Source: Paenibacillus flagellatus (GTDB lineage Bacteria; Bacillota; Bacilli; Paenibacillales; NBRC-103111). From it: DNA of 64,000 bases. Position numbers and translations under genes: made by a program. Of the stretch, positions 34,214-43,067 are shown one piece after another; within the stretch, counting starts at the first letter, position 1; every line of letters starts with the position of its first letter. The stretch spans positions 124,001 to 188,000 of the forward strand of contig NZ_QJVJ01000004.1 of NCBI RefSeq assembly GCF_003217775.1, written 5' to 3'. Under the pieces are notes generated by a model. It ran no database searches, was not told where the DNA came from, and worked only from the letters and a program-made list of their open reading frames with translations.

Positions 34214-34831
34214 ATGAGATAGGGGGGGCACCGGGGGGTCGCAGGGCGGCGGCGCCCAGGATTCCCCATGAGGCGCCGGTGCAGCAGTGCGATCCGGCGG
34301 CGCTCGGGCTTTTTCGGGCGTTCCAACGGCACTCTCTCGCGGAAATCAACTTGTTAGCATCAAAAGCGGCTCCCTCTCCGCCCCTTCCGATTGGATATTA
34401 TCCAGCAGAATCATCCTTGAGGAAGCCTTTCGGGCTTTCTATTGGATTCCGTCCAACAGATAATGCCTGGAACGGACGATTCGGCGCTAGACATAGCCGA
34501 TCTATTGGATGAAATCCAATCGGGGCATTCTTTGTCGCCCCATCCTTGCAATCTGCTGGATGTTTTCCAATTGAAGTGTCAGGTCGGGCTGTACATCCTC
34601 TCCAAGCCGATCAAACTGCCCGAACATTTCCCGATAGAGAGACACACTCGCCCCCCGCGAACCCGCGTCATCTCTTCCACATGTGGCTGACCACCGTCCT
34701 GTGACGTCGAACACCGCGCTGGGAGCTTCGCGCTGAGCAGAAACTTACCGTTTTCGCTCCCGCGAGCCCCCCCATATCCGCCTCGATACGCCGCCGGCAC
34801 ACGGACCCCGATTTGGCCGTGCACCATCCGG
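34214..34831. other. Long intergenic stretch without a supportable gene
   Basis: About 620 bp between the DUF559-like gene and the hbs terminator. No reading frame here has a plausible start with a ribosome binding site and a recognisable product. It contains a cluster of short palindromic repeats (34391-34570) and otherwise only low-information sequence, perhaps decayed. Confidence 0.6.
34391..34570. repeat. Cluster of four 15-bp TTGGAT-type palindromes
   Basis: TTGGATATTATCCAG (34391), TTGGATTCCGTCCAA (34442), TTGGATGAAATCCAA (34505) and CTGGATGTTTTCCAA (34556). Each has six-base arms around three bases. The start-to-start spacings are 51, 63 and 51 bp. The flanks also echo each other (CTATTGGAT twice; CAGCAGAAT, CAACAGATAAT). 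Confidence 0.7.
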
Positions 34832-34868
34832 CAAAATAAAAAGTGCCTGCGCGATCGGACAGGCACTT
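34832..34868 (-). terminator. Terminator of hbs
   Basis: AAGTGCCTG, 10-nt loop, CAGGCACTT and TTTATTTT on the minus strand, 45 bp after the hbs stop. Confidence 0.9.
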
Positions 34869-34913
34869 CGGAGAAAGCGGTACATATATCCGGTTAAAGG
34901 ACGGCGGAACCCG

Positions 34914-35189
34914 TTATTGCGCGCATACGTCGCGCAGCTGCTTGCCCGGCTTGAACGCGGGCACCTTGCTGGCCGGGATGTCGATTTCTTCGCCCGTCTG
35001 CGGATTGCGTCCTTTGCGAGCGGAACGTTCACGAACTTCAAAGTTACCGAATCCGACAAGCTGCACTTTGTCGCCGCTTTGCAGCGCTTCCGTAATCGCG
35101 TCGAAGACGGCGTCTACCGTTTTCGTAATGTCCTTTTTGGACAAGTCGGTCGTCTCCGCCACTTTGGCGATCAACTCCGATTTATTCAT
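34914..35189 (-). CDS. hbs: DNA-binding protein HU
   Basis: Dimeric nucleoid protein, 91 residues, standard length. [20 protein letters not shown] at the start, and the [24 protein letters not shown]-binding arm with [16 protein letters not shown] 35189 follows a strong GGAGGTG. Monocistronic between two terminators, next to spoIVA as in Bacillus. Confidence 0.97.
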   Translation of the reverse strand: MNKSELIAKVAETTDLSKKDITKTVDAVFDAITEALQSGDKVQLVGFGNFEVRERSARKGRNPQTGEEIDIPASKVPAFKPGKQLRDVCAQ

Positions 35190-35340
35190 GCCATTCACCT
35201 CCCCCCACGAGCGTTTGCCGTTATTCTCTGTGTTCACCGTTTCGCGGGAAAATATACATGCCCGGCGCGCAAAATGTTGCCGGAAGCGGGAAATCGTCAT
35301 CCTTCCGCCGCGCGGGCGACCGGTCGCCCGTCCGCAGACG

Positions 35341-35364
35341 AAAAAGCACCTCCTGCGAGGTGCT
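35341..35364 (-). terminator. Terminator of spoIVA
   Basis: AGCACCTC, loop GCAG, GAGGTGCT and TTTTTCG on the minus strand, 35 bp after the spoIVA stop. Confidence 0.9.
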
Positions 35365-35398
35365 TTCCGATAGCGGCCGATCCGCCGCCGAACCCACG

Positions 35399-36877
35399 TT
35401 ACAAAATGATCGCGATCAAGCCGCCCGACCCTTCGTTGATAATGCGGCCGAGCGTTTCCTGCAGCTTGTAGCGCGCGTTGTCCGGCATCATGGCGAGCTT
35501 GCCTTGAATTCCCTCGCGTACGATCGAGTGCAGCGAGCGGCCAAAAATGTCCGACTCCCATATCTTTAGCGGGTTTTCCTCGAAGTCCTGCATCAAGTAG
35601 CGGACGAGCTCCTCGCTTTGCTTCTCCGTGCCGATGATCGGAGCGAACTCCGACTCGACGTCGACGCGGATCATATGGATCGAAGGCGCGGTCGCCTTCA
35701 GCCGGACGCCGAAGCGGGAGCCTTGGCGGATCAGCTCGGGCTCGTCGAGCGACATGTCCTCGAGACTCGGAGGCGCGATGCCGTAGCCGGTCGTCTTGAC
35801 CATCTCGAGCGATTCGGCGAACCGGTCGTATTCGCGTTTCGCATGCGTAAATTCCTGCATGAGCTGGAGCAGATGGTCTTTGCCGCGAATTTCGACGCCG
35901 ACCACTTCCATCAATATTTTATCGTACAGCTCATCCGGCGCGTACAGGTCGATCTCGGCGACGCCCTGGCCCATGTCCATGCCGGCGAGTGCGGCCCGCT
36001 CGATAAATTCGTAGCTGTCGAACGCGCCGACGACGCGATCGACGTCGCGCAGACGGCGAATGTCCTTCACCGTGTTGCGGACGGAATTTTCGAAGTGCGA
36101 CCGGAGCCAGTGGCTTTCGTCCAGCACCATGACCCAGCTCGGCAGGTTGACGTTCACTTCGTGAACCGGGAACTCGTACAGCACTTCGCGCATCACTTGC
36201 AAAATATCGTCTTCCGTCATCGAGGCGACGCTCGTCGCCATGACCGGGATATCGTATTTGGCGGCCAGCTCGTTGCGGAGCTCGATCGTTTCCGGCGCCG
36301 TCGGCTTGATCGAGTTGACGATCAAGATGAACGGCTTGCCGACTTCCTTCAGCTCGTTGATGACCCGCTCTTCCGCTTCCACGTAGGAGGAGCGCGGAAT
36401 TTCCGCGATCGAGCCGTCGGTCGTCACGACCACCCCGAGCGTCGAATGCTCTTGAATCACTTTGCGCGTGCCGATCTCGGCCGCTTCCTGGAACGGAATC
36501 GGCTCGTCGAACCACGGCGTCGTAATCATGCGCGGACCGTTCTCGTCTTCGTACCCTTTCGCCCCTTGCACCGCGTACCCGACGCAATCGACGACGCGAA
36601 CGTTGACGTTCAGCCCTTCCGCGACGTTCAGCCGCACGGCGTTGTTCGGCACGAACTTCGGCTCCGTCGTCATGATGGTCCGCCCGGCGGCGCTTTGCGG
36701 CAGCTCGTCGGTGGCCCGGACCCGTTCGGCTTCGTTTTGGATGTTCGGCAGCACCAGCGTTTCCATGAACCGTTTGATAAACGTAGATTTCCCCGTCCGG
36801 ACCGCGCCGACGACTCCCAGGTAGATGTCTCCCCCCGTGCGTTCCGCGATGTCCTTAAAGATATCCACTTTCTCCAA
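35399..36877 (-). CDS. spoIVA: Stage IV sporulation protein A (spore coat basement ATPase)
   Basis: ATPase that polymerises on the forespore surface as the base of the coat. 492 residues, the same length as in B. subtilis, if started at the TTG at 36877, which has GGAGGGG upstream and begins exactly with the conserved [16 protein letters not shown]. Walker A is GAVRTGKST; other blocks are [32 protein letters not shown] and the C-terminal [14 protein letters not shown] good sigma-E promoter lies about 120 bp upstream. Confidence 0.98.
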   Translation of the reverse strand: MEKVDIFKDIAERTGGDIYLGVVGAVRTGKSTFIKRFMETLVLPNIQNEAERVRATDELPQSAAGRTIMTTEPKFVPNNAVRLNVAEGLNVNVRVVDCVGYAVQGAKGYEDENGPRMITTPWFDEPIPFQEAAEIGTRKVIQEHSTLGVVVTTDGSIAEIPRSSYVEAEERVINELKEVGKPFILIVNSIKPTAPETIELRNELAAKYDIPVMATSVASMTEDDILQVMREVLYEFPVHEVNVNLPSWVMVLDESHWLRSHFENSVRNTVKDIRRLRDVDRVVGAFDSYEFIERAALAGMDMGQGVAEIDLYAPDELYDKILMEVVGVEIRGKDHLLQLMQEFTHAKREYDRFAESLEMVKTTGYGIAPPSLEDMSLDEPELIRQGSRFGVRLKATAPSIHMIRVDVESEFAPIIGTEKQSEELVRYLMQDFEENPLKIWESDIFGRSLHSIVREGIQGKLAMMPDNARYKLQETLGRIINEGSGGLIAIIL

Positions 36878-36997
36878 TGAGATCCCCTCCCAACAGGATG
36901 ATGAACGAAGCAGATGTCGCAATCGGATTGTTGACGGCGCCGGCCGCAGACTTCACTCGCAGTGCGACGATACTCGTACATGCTTTGGACTAGTAAA

Positions 36998-37026
36998 AAT
37001 ATATGTACTAGGATTCGGATTATGAC
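36998..37026 (-). promoter_or_regulatory. Sigma-E promoter of spoIVA
   Basis: GTCATAAT (37019-37026), 13-bp spacer, CATATATT (36998-37005) on the minus strand, close to the mother-cell sigma-E consensus (GKCATATT / CATACAMT). Known regulation of spoIVA by sigma-E supports the match. Confidence 0.65.
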
Positions 37027-37157
37027 AGAGCTTTTTCGAATTTTGAAATCGAATCCGGACTCGCAATCTATCGATCTACCAATCCGTCGCTTCCGCCACC
37101 CCACAGACCAATATATGTCGCCCGCGGCGCACATATTCGGGCGGCTTCGAAAGGACG

Positions 37158-37190
37158 CGAAAAAGACGCTTCCCGGGGGAAGCGCCTTTC
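37158..37190 (-). terminator. Terminator after the GH18-like protein gene
   Basis: GGCGCTTCCC and GGGAAGCGTC pair (one G-U) and are followed by TTTTTCG on the minus strand, about 50 bp after the stop. Confidence 0.8.
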
Positions 37191-37236
37191 AATACGAATG
37201 AAGATACGGCTCTTGCCTATTCCGTCGGAATCGACG

Positions 37237-40200
37237 TTATTTTCGCCCCGGTGGCACGCGATGGACCGTAATCGCGTACGCGGTCGACGTACCGTCCGTC
37301 GCCGTGACGACGACTTCGATCGGATTGGCTCCGATCGCGAGCTTGATGTCCCGCGACGATTGCCCGCTCGCGACCGGCTCGCCGTTCACCGTCACCGTCG
37401 CTTGGCCGTCCGCGGCGATCGGGCTTACCCGGATTTTCGGCACGCCGGCGAATACGTCGACCGTATACGCGGTCCGCTCCGGGGAAAAGGAAGGCGCAAG
37501 CGTCCCGTCGCTAAGCGCGAGCCCGCTCAAGCGGGAGTCGGCCGTCCGTCTAACCGTGACGGTGTAGGATTTCGCTTGGCCGTTCTGGGCGACGCTCCGC
37601 ACCTCGATCGGATTGTCGCCCACCTGCAGCGGTACGGGAGCCGACGGCCGGCCGCTTTCCGTCTCGACCCCGTTGACGGTCAGCTTGACGAACGGCTCCG
37701 CCGCCGTCGGCGTGATGCGGACCGCGTAGACGTCGTGCGTCACGCTCGCCCGATAATCGGAGACGTCCGGCGAGAAGGCGGGCTCGATCGAAGCCTCGCC
37801 CACCGCCAAGCTTTGCAATTGCGGGTTTTGCGACGGATTGACGATCAAGTACGGGCGGAACCCGGCATCGGCGTATTCTTTGGCGCGAAGTCGGACGACC
37901 GTATTCTTCGTGCCCGGATCGGTCAGCCGGAACGTCGCTTTACGGTCTCCGTCCATCCGGGATCGCACGAACCCGGTCACATCGACGGCGTACCATCCGG
38001 CGGATGAAACGGTGACCGTGCCTAACGGTACCGAGCCCGCTTTCGGCCGGTTGTTCCAATCGATCGTCGACTCGCTCCAGCTCGCTTGGGCATACCCGTC
38101 CACCGCCAACGTAACGGGCTTCATCAGCGCCTCGTCCACGTAAAACACCAATTTCGCCTCGTTCACCGCAGAACCCGCGAAGCTTCCGAAATCGGCCTTC
38201 ATAAAGGCGATCCGATCCCCTCCGCCGAGCGAGCCGGGAATGTCGGCGACCTCAAGCAGCGGCGCGGCCCCGAACCGCTCGGTCGGACGCGTCTCGAACA
38301 CGTGCGCGTCCTCCGTCATCGGGAACACGTTGACCGCCGGCTCGGCGCGGATGACCGTAACCGTATAGACGGTCACGGCGCCGTCGCGCTCCGTCACCTC
38401 GACGACGACGGGATTGCTGCCGACCGCGAGCGGTATGGCGGCGGAAGCGGAGCCGCTCGCGACCGGCGAACCGTTCACCGTAATCGCGGCGACGGGCGAG
38501 GCTGCCGTCGGCGTCACCGTTACGGCCTCGTCGGCATGGCCGGCCTGGACGGTGTACGTCGTCGCATGACGGACGAAAGGCTGATTCCAGGTTCCGACGT
38601 TAAGGGCGAGCCCCGTCAAGCCGGCACCTTCGTCCGGGTACACGGTGGCGGCCGGCGGCCGGTCGTACGCCTTCGCCCAGTAATGCCCCGGCGCATCGAT
38701 GCTTCGCGGCATGAACCCGACCTGCCGCCCTGCGGCGATCGGTTCCGAGCTGGCCGTCGCCACGCCGTCCGGGTTCGTCGCGACCGTGACGAACTTGCCG
38801 CCGGAATAGGTGAACCGGCCGCCGACGGTCGCGGACGGAACGGCTTGACCCGTCGCGTAGTCGGCCACCTTCAGCGTAACGGTCGCACCGGTTCCGTTGT
38901 AAGCGACTTTCATGCCGTTCACGACGATCGGCGTGAGTGAAGTCGTCCCCGTTCGGGCCGATGCTTCGGCCGAAGCGGGACCGACGTTGCCCCGCACGTC
39001 GACCGCGGCGACCTTATAATAGTACGTCGTGTCGGCGAGAAGTCCCGTGTCGAGGAACGACACGCTTCTCGTCGTGCCGGCCAGATTGGACGGACTCGGC
39101 GCGAAGCCGCTCGTCGTGCTGCGATAAATGTTGTACCGGTCCACTTCCGTATTGTCGGACGCCATGCCGAACCGGATCGAGATTTGCTGATAATCGATCG
39201 CCGACGCGACCGGGGCGCGGCTGACCGCCGACGGCGGCACCGCATCCGGCGGCGGGCTCCACAGCGTCGCTTCCGGTCCCCAATAAGAAGGAAGCGCCCG
39301 GTACGAATCGTAATGATGAACGGCAACGCCGCCGAACGACGGGCTGCCTCCGAACGCCGCATACACTTTATCCAGCTCCCGCTCCATCTCCGTTCGTCCT
39401 TTTTGCCGGAACGTGACGGTGTACGGGTCGGCCGTGTTGGCAACGTCGAGCGTCTCGACGCCGACGACGACCGAGTTCGGCTTGCCGATCGACGCCGCAT
39501 AATCGATTTCGCCTTGGGCGCTGGCGATAATGCCGTTCGAGCCGTCGGCGGCGTCCCGGTAGTCCATGATCGAGATATAATCGCTAATATCTTGAACATG
39601 CTCGGACAGCGGCTTCACCGCGCCGTTCCAATCGACGGCGCTCGTCGTAGGCGAGGTGTCGTACCATCTCGGGATCGCGGGACCGATGGCGAGTCTCGTG
39701 CCGGATACGTTCCGTCTTTGCATCAGTTTGCTCAAGCCGTCCAAGTACTCTTTTTGCAAAAATTGGTCGGGGCTCTTGAAATCGGGCGAAATGTACGGCT
39801 CGATATCGACGTTTACCCCATCGAAACCGGCCTCGGGCGCCGAAGAAAGATTGAAGTTGATGATTTTCTCCACTTCGCGCGTCGCCCTGTCGTGATAGCG
39901 CGCGTACGCCCCCAAGTACGGCGGAGACGTGCCTCCCGCGATCAGCGCATGCACCTGGTAGCCGTTCGCATGCGCCCAGGTGAGGAAATCCCGTGCCTTG
40001 TCGGGCTTGTCCTCCAAAATGTCGATCCCGTCGTATCCGCCCACGGCGATGTAAAGCGTCGTTACCGGCTCCGAGCCGAACGTGGCCGTATCTTTCGCGA
40101 AGGCGTCCAATACCGTTCTCGAACCGGGGTTCAAATACAAATTGTACGCGGCCGGCTCCCATATCCACATCGCCCGGTCTTGGCGCGGGACGACGACCGG

Positions 40201-40899
40201 CTCGCTCGTGCCGTTCCCCGTCTTCGCATACGTCGTCATGCTGAGTCCGGTATTGCCGAACGTGTCGGTCGCCTTCGCTTCGATGGCGACCGTCTTGTCG
40301 CCGAGCCCGGCGCTGTTCCACGGCGTTTCGTACTCCGTGCCGTTCCATGACGCCGTCTGCCACGGCCCTCCGCCGATCCGGACTTGTACGGCGCTCATCG
40401 GATTCGGGCTGTCGATCGCCACCCGTACGGGCACGACGCCGCTGACGGCGGCGCCGTCCGCCGGGCTCGTCACCGTCACGCGCGGCTTGCGGGAAGGGGC
40501 ATGATCGACGCGAAGCGTGACCGGATCCGACCAGACGCCCGAGCGCGTCGCCGTATCCGACCCTTTCGCCCGCAGCACGACCTCCCCTTCCCCGCCGTAC
40601 TGAGCCGTATTCAGCTCGTACGTCCAAGTGCCCGTCCGGTCGCCGTCCGGGTCGTTCGTCACGACGTCCGCCTGCCTTAACCCGTCGATGACGAGCTTGA
40701 CGTCGTACAAGCCGGCGTACGTGCCGGATATCGTGACCGTTCCGCCCGTCACGGTCGTCCCGTTCGCCGGGGATTCGATCGTGATGACGGACGCGGCTTG
40801 AACGGGCTTCGGCCCGATCGCGGCACCCGTACCGGTCAGCAGCATGGCGGCGATGGCGATCAACGCCGATCGCGGGGGCCTTTTGCCGATCGTCCACAT
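37237..40899 (-). CDS. Secreted multidomain protein with a GH18-like barrel
   Basis: 1220 residues. Signal peptide 1-36 (ALIAIAAMLLTGTGAA, then VQAA). Two Ig-like domains (about 37-230) precede a TIM-barrel region (about 240-545) with GFDGVNVDIEPYI, similar to the GH18 DxxDxDxE catalytic strand, and DYISIMDYRD. Then come an FN3-type domain (about 550-650), an invasin-like segment, a cadherin-like beta-sandwich repeat (LTGLALNVGTW, with AAITVNGSPVASG), a DNRLRE/CBM-like domain (EDAHVFETRPTERFGAAPLL) and two more cadherin-like repeats ending IVVHR-like. Probably a cell-wall or chitin-type glycan hydrolase; the substrate is unknown. No LPXTG or SLH anchor. Divergent from the AraC regulator, with a possible cre site. 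Confidence 0.8.
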   Translation of the reverse strand: MWTIGKRPPRSALIAIAAMLLTGTGAAIGPKPVQAASVITIESPANGTTVTGGTVTISGTYAGLYDVKLVIDGLRQADVVTNDPDGDRTGTWTYELNTAQYGGEGEVVLRAKGSDTATRSGVWSDPVTLRVDHAPSRKPRVTVTSPADGAAVSGVVPVRVAIDSPNPMSAVQVRIGGGPWQTASWNGTEYETPWNSAGLGDKTVAIEAKATDTFGNTGLSMTTYAKTGNGTSEPVVVPRQDRAMWIWEPAAYNLYLNPGSRTVLDAFAKDTATFGSEPVTTLYIAVGGYDGIDILEDKPDKARDFLTWAHANGYQVHALIAGGTSPPYLGAYARYHDRATREVEKIINFNLSSAPEAGFDGVNVDIEPYISPDFKSPDQFLQKEYLDGLSKLMQRRNVSGTRLAIGPAIPRWYDTSPTTSAVDWNGAVKPLSEHVQDISDYISIMDYRDAADGSNGIIASAQGEIDYAASIGKPNSVVVGVETLDVANTADPYTVTFRQKGRTEMERELDKVYAAFGGSPSFGGVAVHHYDSYRALPSYWGPEATLWSPPPDAVPPSAVSRAPVASAIDYQQISIRFGMASDNTEVDRYNIYRSTTSGFAPSPSNLAGTTRSVSFLDTGLLADTTYYYKVAAVDVRGNVGPASAEASARTGTTSLTPIVVNGMKVAYNGTGATVTLKVADYATGQAVPSATVGGRFTYSGGKFVTVATNPDGVATASSEPIAAGRQVGFMPRSIDAPGHYWAKAYDRPPAATVYPDEGAGLTGLALNVGTWNQPFVRHATTYTVQAGHADEAVTVTPTAASPVAAITVNGSPVASGSASAAIPLAVGSNPVVVEVTERDGAVTVYTVTVIRAEPAVNVFPMTEDAHVFETRPTERFGAAPLLEVADIPGSLGGGDRIAFMKADFGSFAGSAVNEAKLVFYVDEALMKPVTLAVDGYAQASWSESTIDWNNRPKAGSVPLGTVTVSSAGWYAVDVTGFVRSRMDGDRKATFRLTDPGTKNTVVRLRAKEYADAGFRPYLIVNPSQNPQLQSLAVGEASIEPAFSPDVSDYRASVTHDVYAVRITPTAAEPFVKLTVNGVETESGRPSAPVPLQVGDNPIEVRSVAQNGQAKSYTVTVRRTADSRLSGLALSDGTLAPSFSPERTAYTVDVFAGVPKIRVSPIAADGQATVTVNGEPVASGQSSRDIKLAIGANPIEVVVTATDGTSTAYAITVHRVPPGRK

Positions 40900-40936
40900 A
40901 CATGCATCGCTCCTTCTCCTCGAATCGTTCGATTCA

Positions 40937-40951
40937 CGTAACCGCTTACAA
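40937..40951. promoter_or_regulatory. Candidate CcpA cre site
   Basis: On the minus strand TTGTAAGCGGTTACG fits the Gram-positive cre consensus WTGNAANCGNWNNCW at all but the last position. It lies between the promoter and start of the GH18-like gene, a position expected for catabolite repression. Confidence 0.45.
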
Positions 40952-40956
40952 AAGAT

Positions 40957-40968
40957 TGAACGCGTTCA
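40957..40968. promoter_or_regulatory. Perfect 12-bp palindrome in the divergent spacer
   Basis: TGAACGCGTTCA, self-complementary over 12 bp, between the GH18-like gene and the AraC gene. A possible operator; AraC proteins more often bind direct repeats, so the binding factor is open. Confidence 0.35.
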
Positions 40969-40990
40969 CTCGTTATCGTAGCAAAATTGC

Positions 40991-41021
40991 TCTATACTGG
41001 GTATGAACGATGTGCTGTCAA
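40991..41021 (-). promoter_or_regulatory. Candidate promoter of the GH18-like gene
   Basis: A perfect TTGACA -35 (41016-41021) with TATAGA (40991-40996) on the minus strand, but the spacer is 19 bp, longer than ideal, which suits an activated promoter. Confidence 0.4.
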
Positions 41022-41057
41022 GATGAACGATCTGATTATATTGCCGGGAGGGATCGA

Positions 41058-41876
41058 ATGGCGCCGGAAGCCGACCGCGTGCCGCAGGCGGATGTTCTTC
41101 ATGCGGACTACGCGCACCATTACAAGCCTTTCGAAACGTCGAGAAGGAAGCTGAACTACTACTATTTTCGACTGCAGGTGGAGGGGCAATGCCAGGCGTA
41201 CGTCAATGGGGAAATCGTCGCGGTTCATCCGGGAGATCTGCTGCTGTACCGGCCGGGGGACACGGCGTTTATCCGGTTCGAGCGGACGCCGGAGCAGCCG
41301 CTGGGAAAAGCGTTGATCAGCGGAAACTATTATATGTCGTGCAGGGGGGCGTGGCTCGACGAATGGTGGGACTGTTCGCCCAAGCCGACGAAGATCAACA
41401 TACCGCTTGGCGAAAGCGTCCTCTCGATCTTCAAGGAAATCGTGCAGGAACAGCGGAGAATGAAGGAGAAAGATGCGGCGATATCGGACTACTTGCTGCG
41501 CGTCTTCTGTCTGTCGATCGGAAGGACGATCGGGGAGCTGCAGGAGCGCGGCCGATCCACGCCGCCGCTCGTTCACCGGATGAAGCAGTTCATCATGGAA
41601 AACGCCGCCTCCCCTTTCCGGCTCGAGGATGTGGCCAAGCATGCGGGCATCAGCGTGCCGAGGGCCGTGGCGCTGTTCAAGTCCGCCTGCAATCAGACGA
41701 TTATGCAGTACGCCCTGGAAGTGCGTCTGTCCATCGCGTGCGACCGCATCAAATTTACGATGACGAACTTGGAGAAGATCGCCGAATCGACCGGCTTCGG
41801 CAGCTATACGTACTTTCACCGCGTGTTCCGCTCCCGATTCGGCATATCGCCCAAGCAGTACCGCGAACGGCAGTAA
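41058..41876 (+). CDS. AraC-family transcriptional regulator
   Basis: 272 residues from ATG 41058 (GGGAGGGAT upstream). The N-terminal cupin-like sensor region includes YVNGEIVAVHPGDLLLYRPGD; the C-terminal 100 residues have two helix-turn-helix motifs (FRLEDVAKHAGISVPRAVALF and LEKIAESTGFGSYTYFHRVF) and the family end FRSRFGISPKQYRER. It is divergent from the secreted GH18-like gene and probably activates it in response to a sugar, which is inferred from position. Confidence 0.92.
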   Translation: MAPEADRVPQADVLHADYAHHYKPFETSRRKLNYYYFRLQVEGQCQAYVNGEIVAVHPGDLLLYRPGDTAFIRFERTPEQPLGKALISGNYYMSCRGAWLDEWWDCSPKPTKINIPLGESVLSIFKEIVQEQRRMKEKDAAISDYLLRVFCLSIGRTIGELQERGRSTPPLVHRMKQFIMENAASPFRLEDVAKHAGISVPRAVALFKSACNQTIMQYALEVRLSIACDRIKFTMTNLEKIAESTGFGSYTYFHRVFRSRFGISPKQYRERQ

Positions 41877-41926
41877 CCGGCGCGGCATCGCTTTCCGGCG
41901 GACCGGCCGACGGACGGGCAATCGCG

Positions 41927-42682
41927 TCATGGGGCCGTAGCTTTCGGCTCGTTGTCGATCCAATAATACGGGAACGACTTGACGGGGACGTACGGCGCGC
42001 TTTCGACGAGCAGCTCGCGCAAATCGGTTTGGGCGTCGGCCGACTTCATCCCTTTGCGCTCCATCGCTTGCATAATTTCGGGCGCATAGTCGATCGCCAC
42101 CGTACCGTTGCGGTCCACGAGGAAGCCCAAATATTGGCGCGAATAGGGACTCTCCTGCTGCTCCAGCTTTTTGCCGAGCTTGGCGAAATCGAGCCGGTAC
42201 ACGTTGGTGCCCGCAGGTTCGCCTTTCGGAATGTCGCCGCCGCGGGACGATTTGTACTCGTCGACCCATTTCTGGATATCGCCCGTTTTCTGATAGGCGG
42301 CCACGTCGAGCAGCTTCACCTCGGGCTTCGTCTCGGCGTGAACGAGCACGAACATGGACGAGCCGCCGTTCTCGAAGGCGATTCCGGGCATTTGCCCGAG
42401 ATACGGTCCCTGCGTCAGCTTCTTCAAGTCGAGCACGTACTTCTCGTAAACCGGCGTCGACATCTCCGAGTTTTTGATCGGGAGAACGCCGTTTTTTTCT
42501 TTATATTGATCGACCGCGTTTTGCACGAGCAAGATGCTCTCTTTTGCGGTGATCTGGTTTTCTTTGCGCATTTCCTTCGGATACATGCAGCCGGCCATAA
42601 CCGGAAGAAGCGCCGTCAAGGCGATCGCGCCCGCGATTCGCCCGAGCGCCCGTCTGCGGACCCGGCTTCGATGGGTGGTCAA
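41927..42682 (-). CDS. YphF-position lipoprotein, function unknown
   Basis: 251 residues from TTG 42682 (GGAGG 9 nt upstream). Basic N-region, hydrophobic core and lipobox LLPVMAGC with Cys at about residue 32, so a membrane-anchored lipoprotein. The remainder contains ENQITAKESILLVQNAVDQYKE and GIAFENGGSSMFVLVH. In B. subtilis a lipoprotein gene, yphF, occupies this place between yphE and spoIVA; the homology is inferred from position and type. Confidence 0.75.
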   Translation of the reverse strand: MTTHRSRVRRRALGRIAGAIALTALLPVMAGCMYPKEMRKENQITAKESILLVQNAVDQYKEKNGVLPIKNSEMSTPVYEKYVLDLKKLTQGPYLGQMPGIAFENGGSSMFVLVHAETKPEVKLLDVAAYQKTGDIQKWVDEYKSSRGGDIPKGEPAGTNVYRLDFAKLGKKLEQQESPYSRQYLGFLVDRNGTVAIDYAPEIMQAMERKGMKSADAQTDLRELLVESAPYVPVKSFPYYWIDNEPKATAP

Positions 42683-42722
42683 TCGATTCGTCCTCCTTCC
42701 GTTCCTGCGCAGCTGTCAGACG

Positions 42723-43067
42723 CTACAGCCAATCGTCTTCCCGCTGCTTCGCCAATTGGGCGCGCACCGCCGCCTTGAGCGGATCTTCGGGCACGGAAAC
42801 GACGCAGCTCCCGATCGCTCTCGCCTGGCACGCCAACCGGACCCGCTCGTCGATCATGCTGCCGAGCTTCCGCACCTCGTTGTCCCCGGGAGCGGACAGC
42901 CCCGCCCCGTCGTCCTCCACCGTCACTTTGCACATGAGACACGAAGCGTTCCCGCCGCAGCGCGTGCGGATATGGACACGCGCTTTGCGCGACGCGTCCA
43001 GCACCGTCATGCCCGGCTTGACCCGAACGGTTTTGTCGTCGGGCAAAAAACGAATGTCAACGCTCAT
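42723..43067 (-). CDS. [2Fe-2S] ferredoxin 1
   Basis: 114 residues, ATG 43067 with GAGGAG upstream. Cluster ligands fit C37-x5-C43-x2-C46 and C80 (RCGGNASCLMC, RLACQAR), the ferredoxin beta-grasp pattern, with VTVLDASR-like hydrophobic strands before them. A C-terminal extension of about 25 charged residues ends EDDWL. It overlaps the nucleotidyltransferase-like gene by 11 bp, so the two are coupled. Electron partner unknown. Confidence 0.88.
   Translation of the reverse strand: MSVDIRFLPDDKTVRVKPGMTVLDASRKARVHIRTRCGGNASCLMCKVTVEDDGAGLSAPGDNEVRKLGSMIDERVRLACQARAIGSCVVSVPEDPLKAAVRAQLAKQREDDWL

Noticed and set aside
34391-34570. CRISPR array
   Set aside because: The palindromes are 15 bp, differ from each other and have no uniform spacers or cas genes nearby.
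40957-40968. LexA box in the GH18/AraC spacer (TGAACGCGTTCA)
   Set aside because: The half-sites are 2 bp apart instead of 4, so it does not fit the Bacillus SOS consensus. I list it as an unassigned palindrome.
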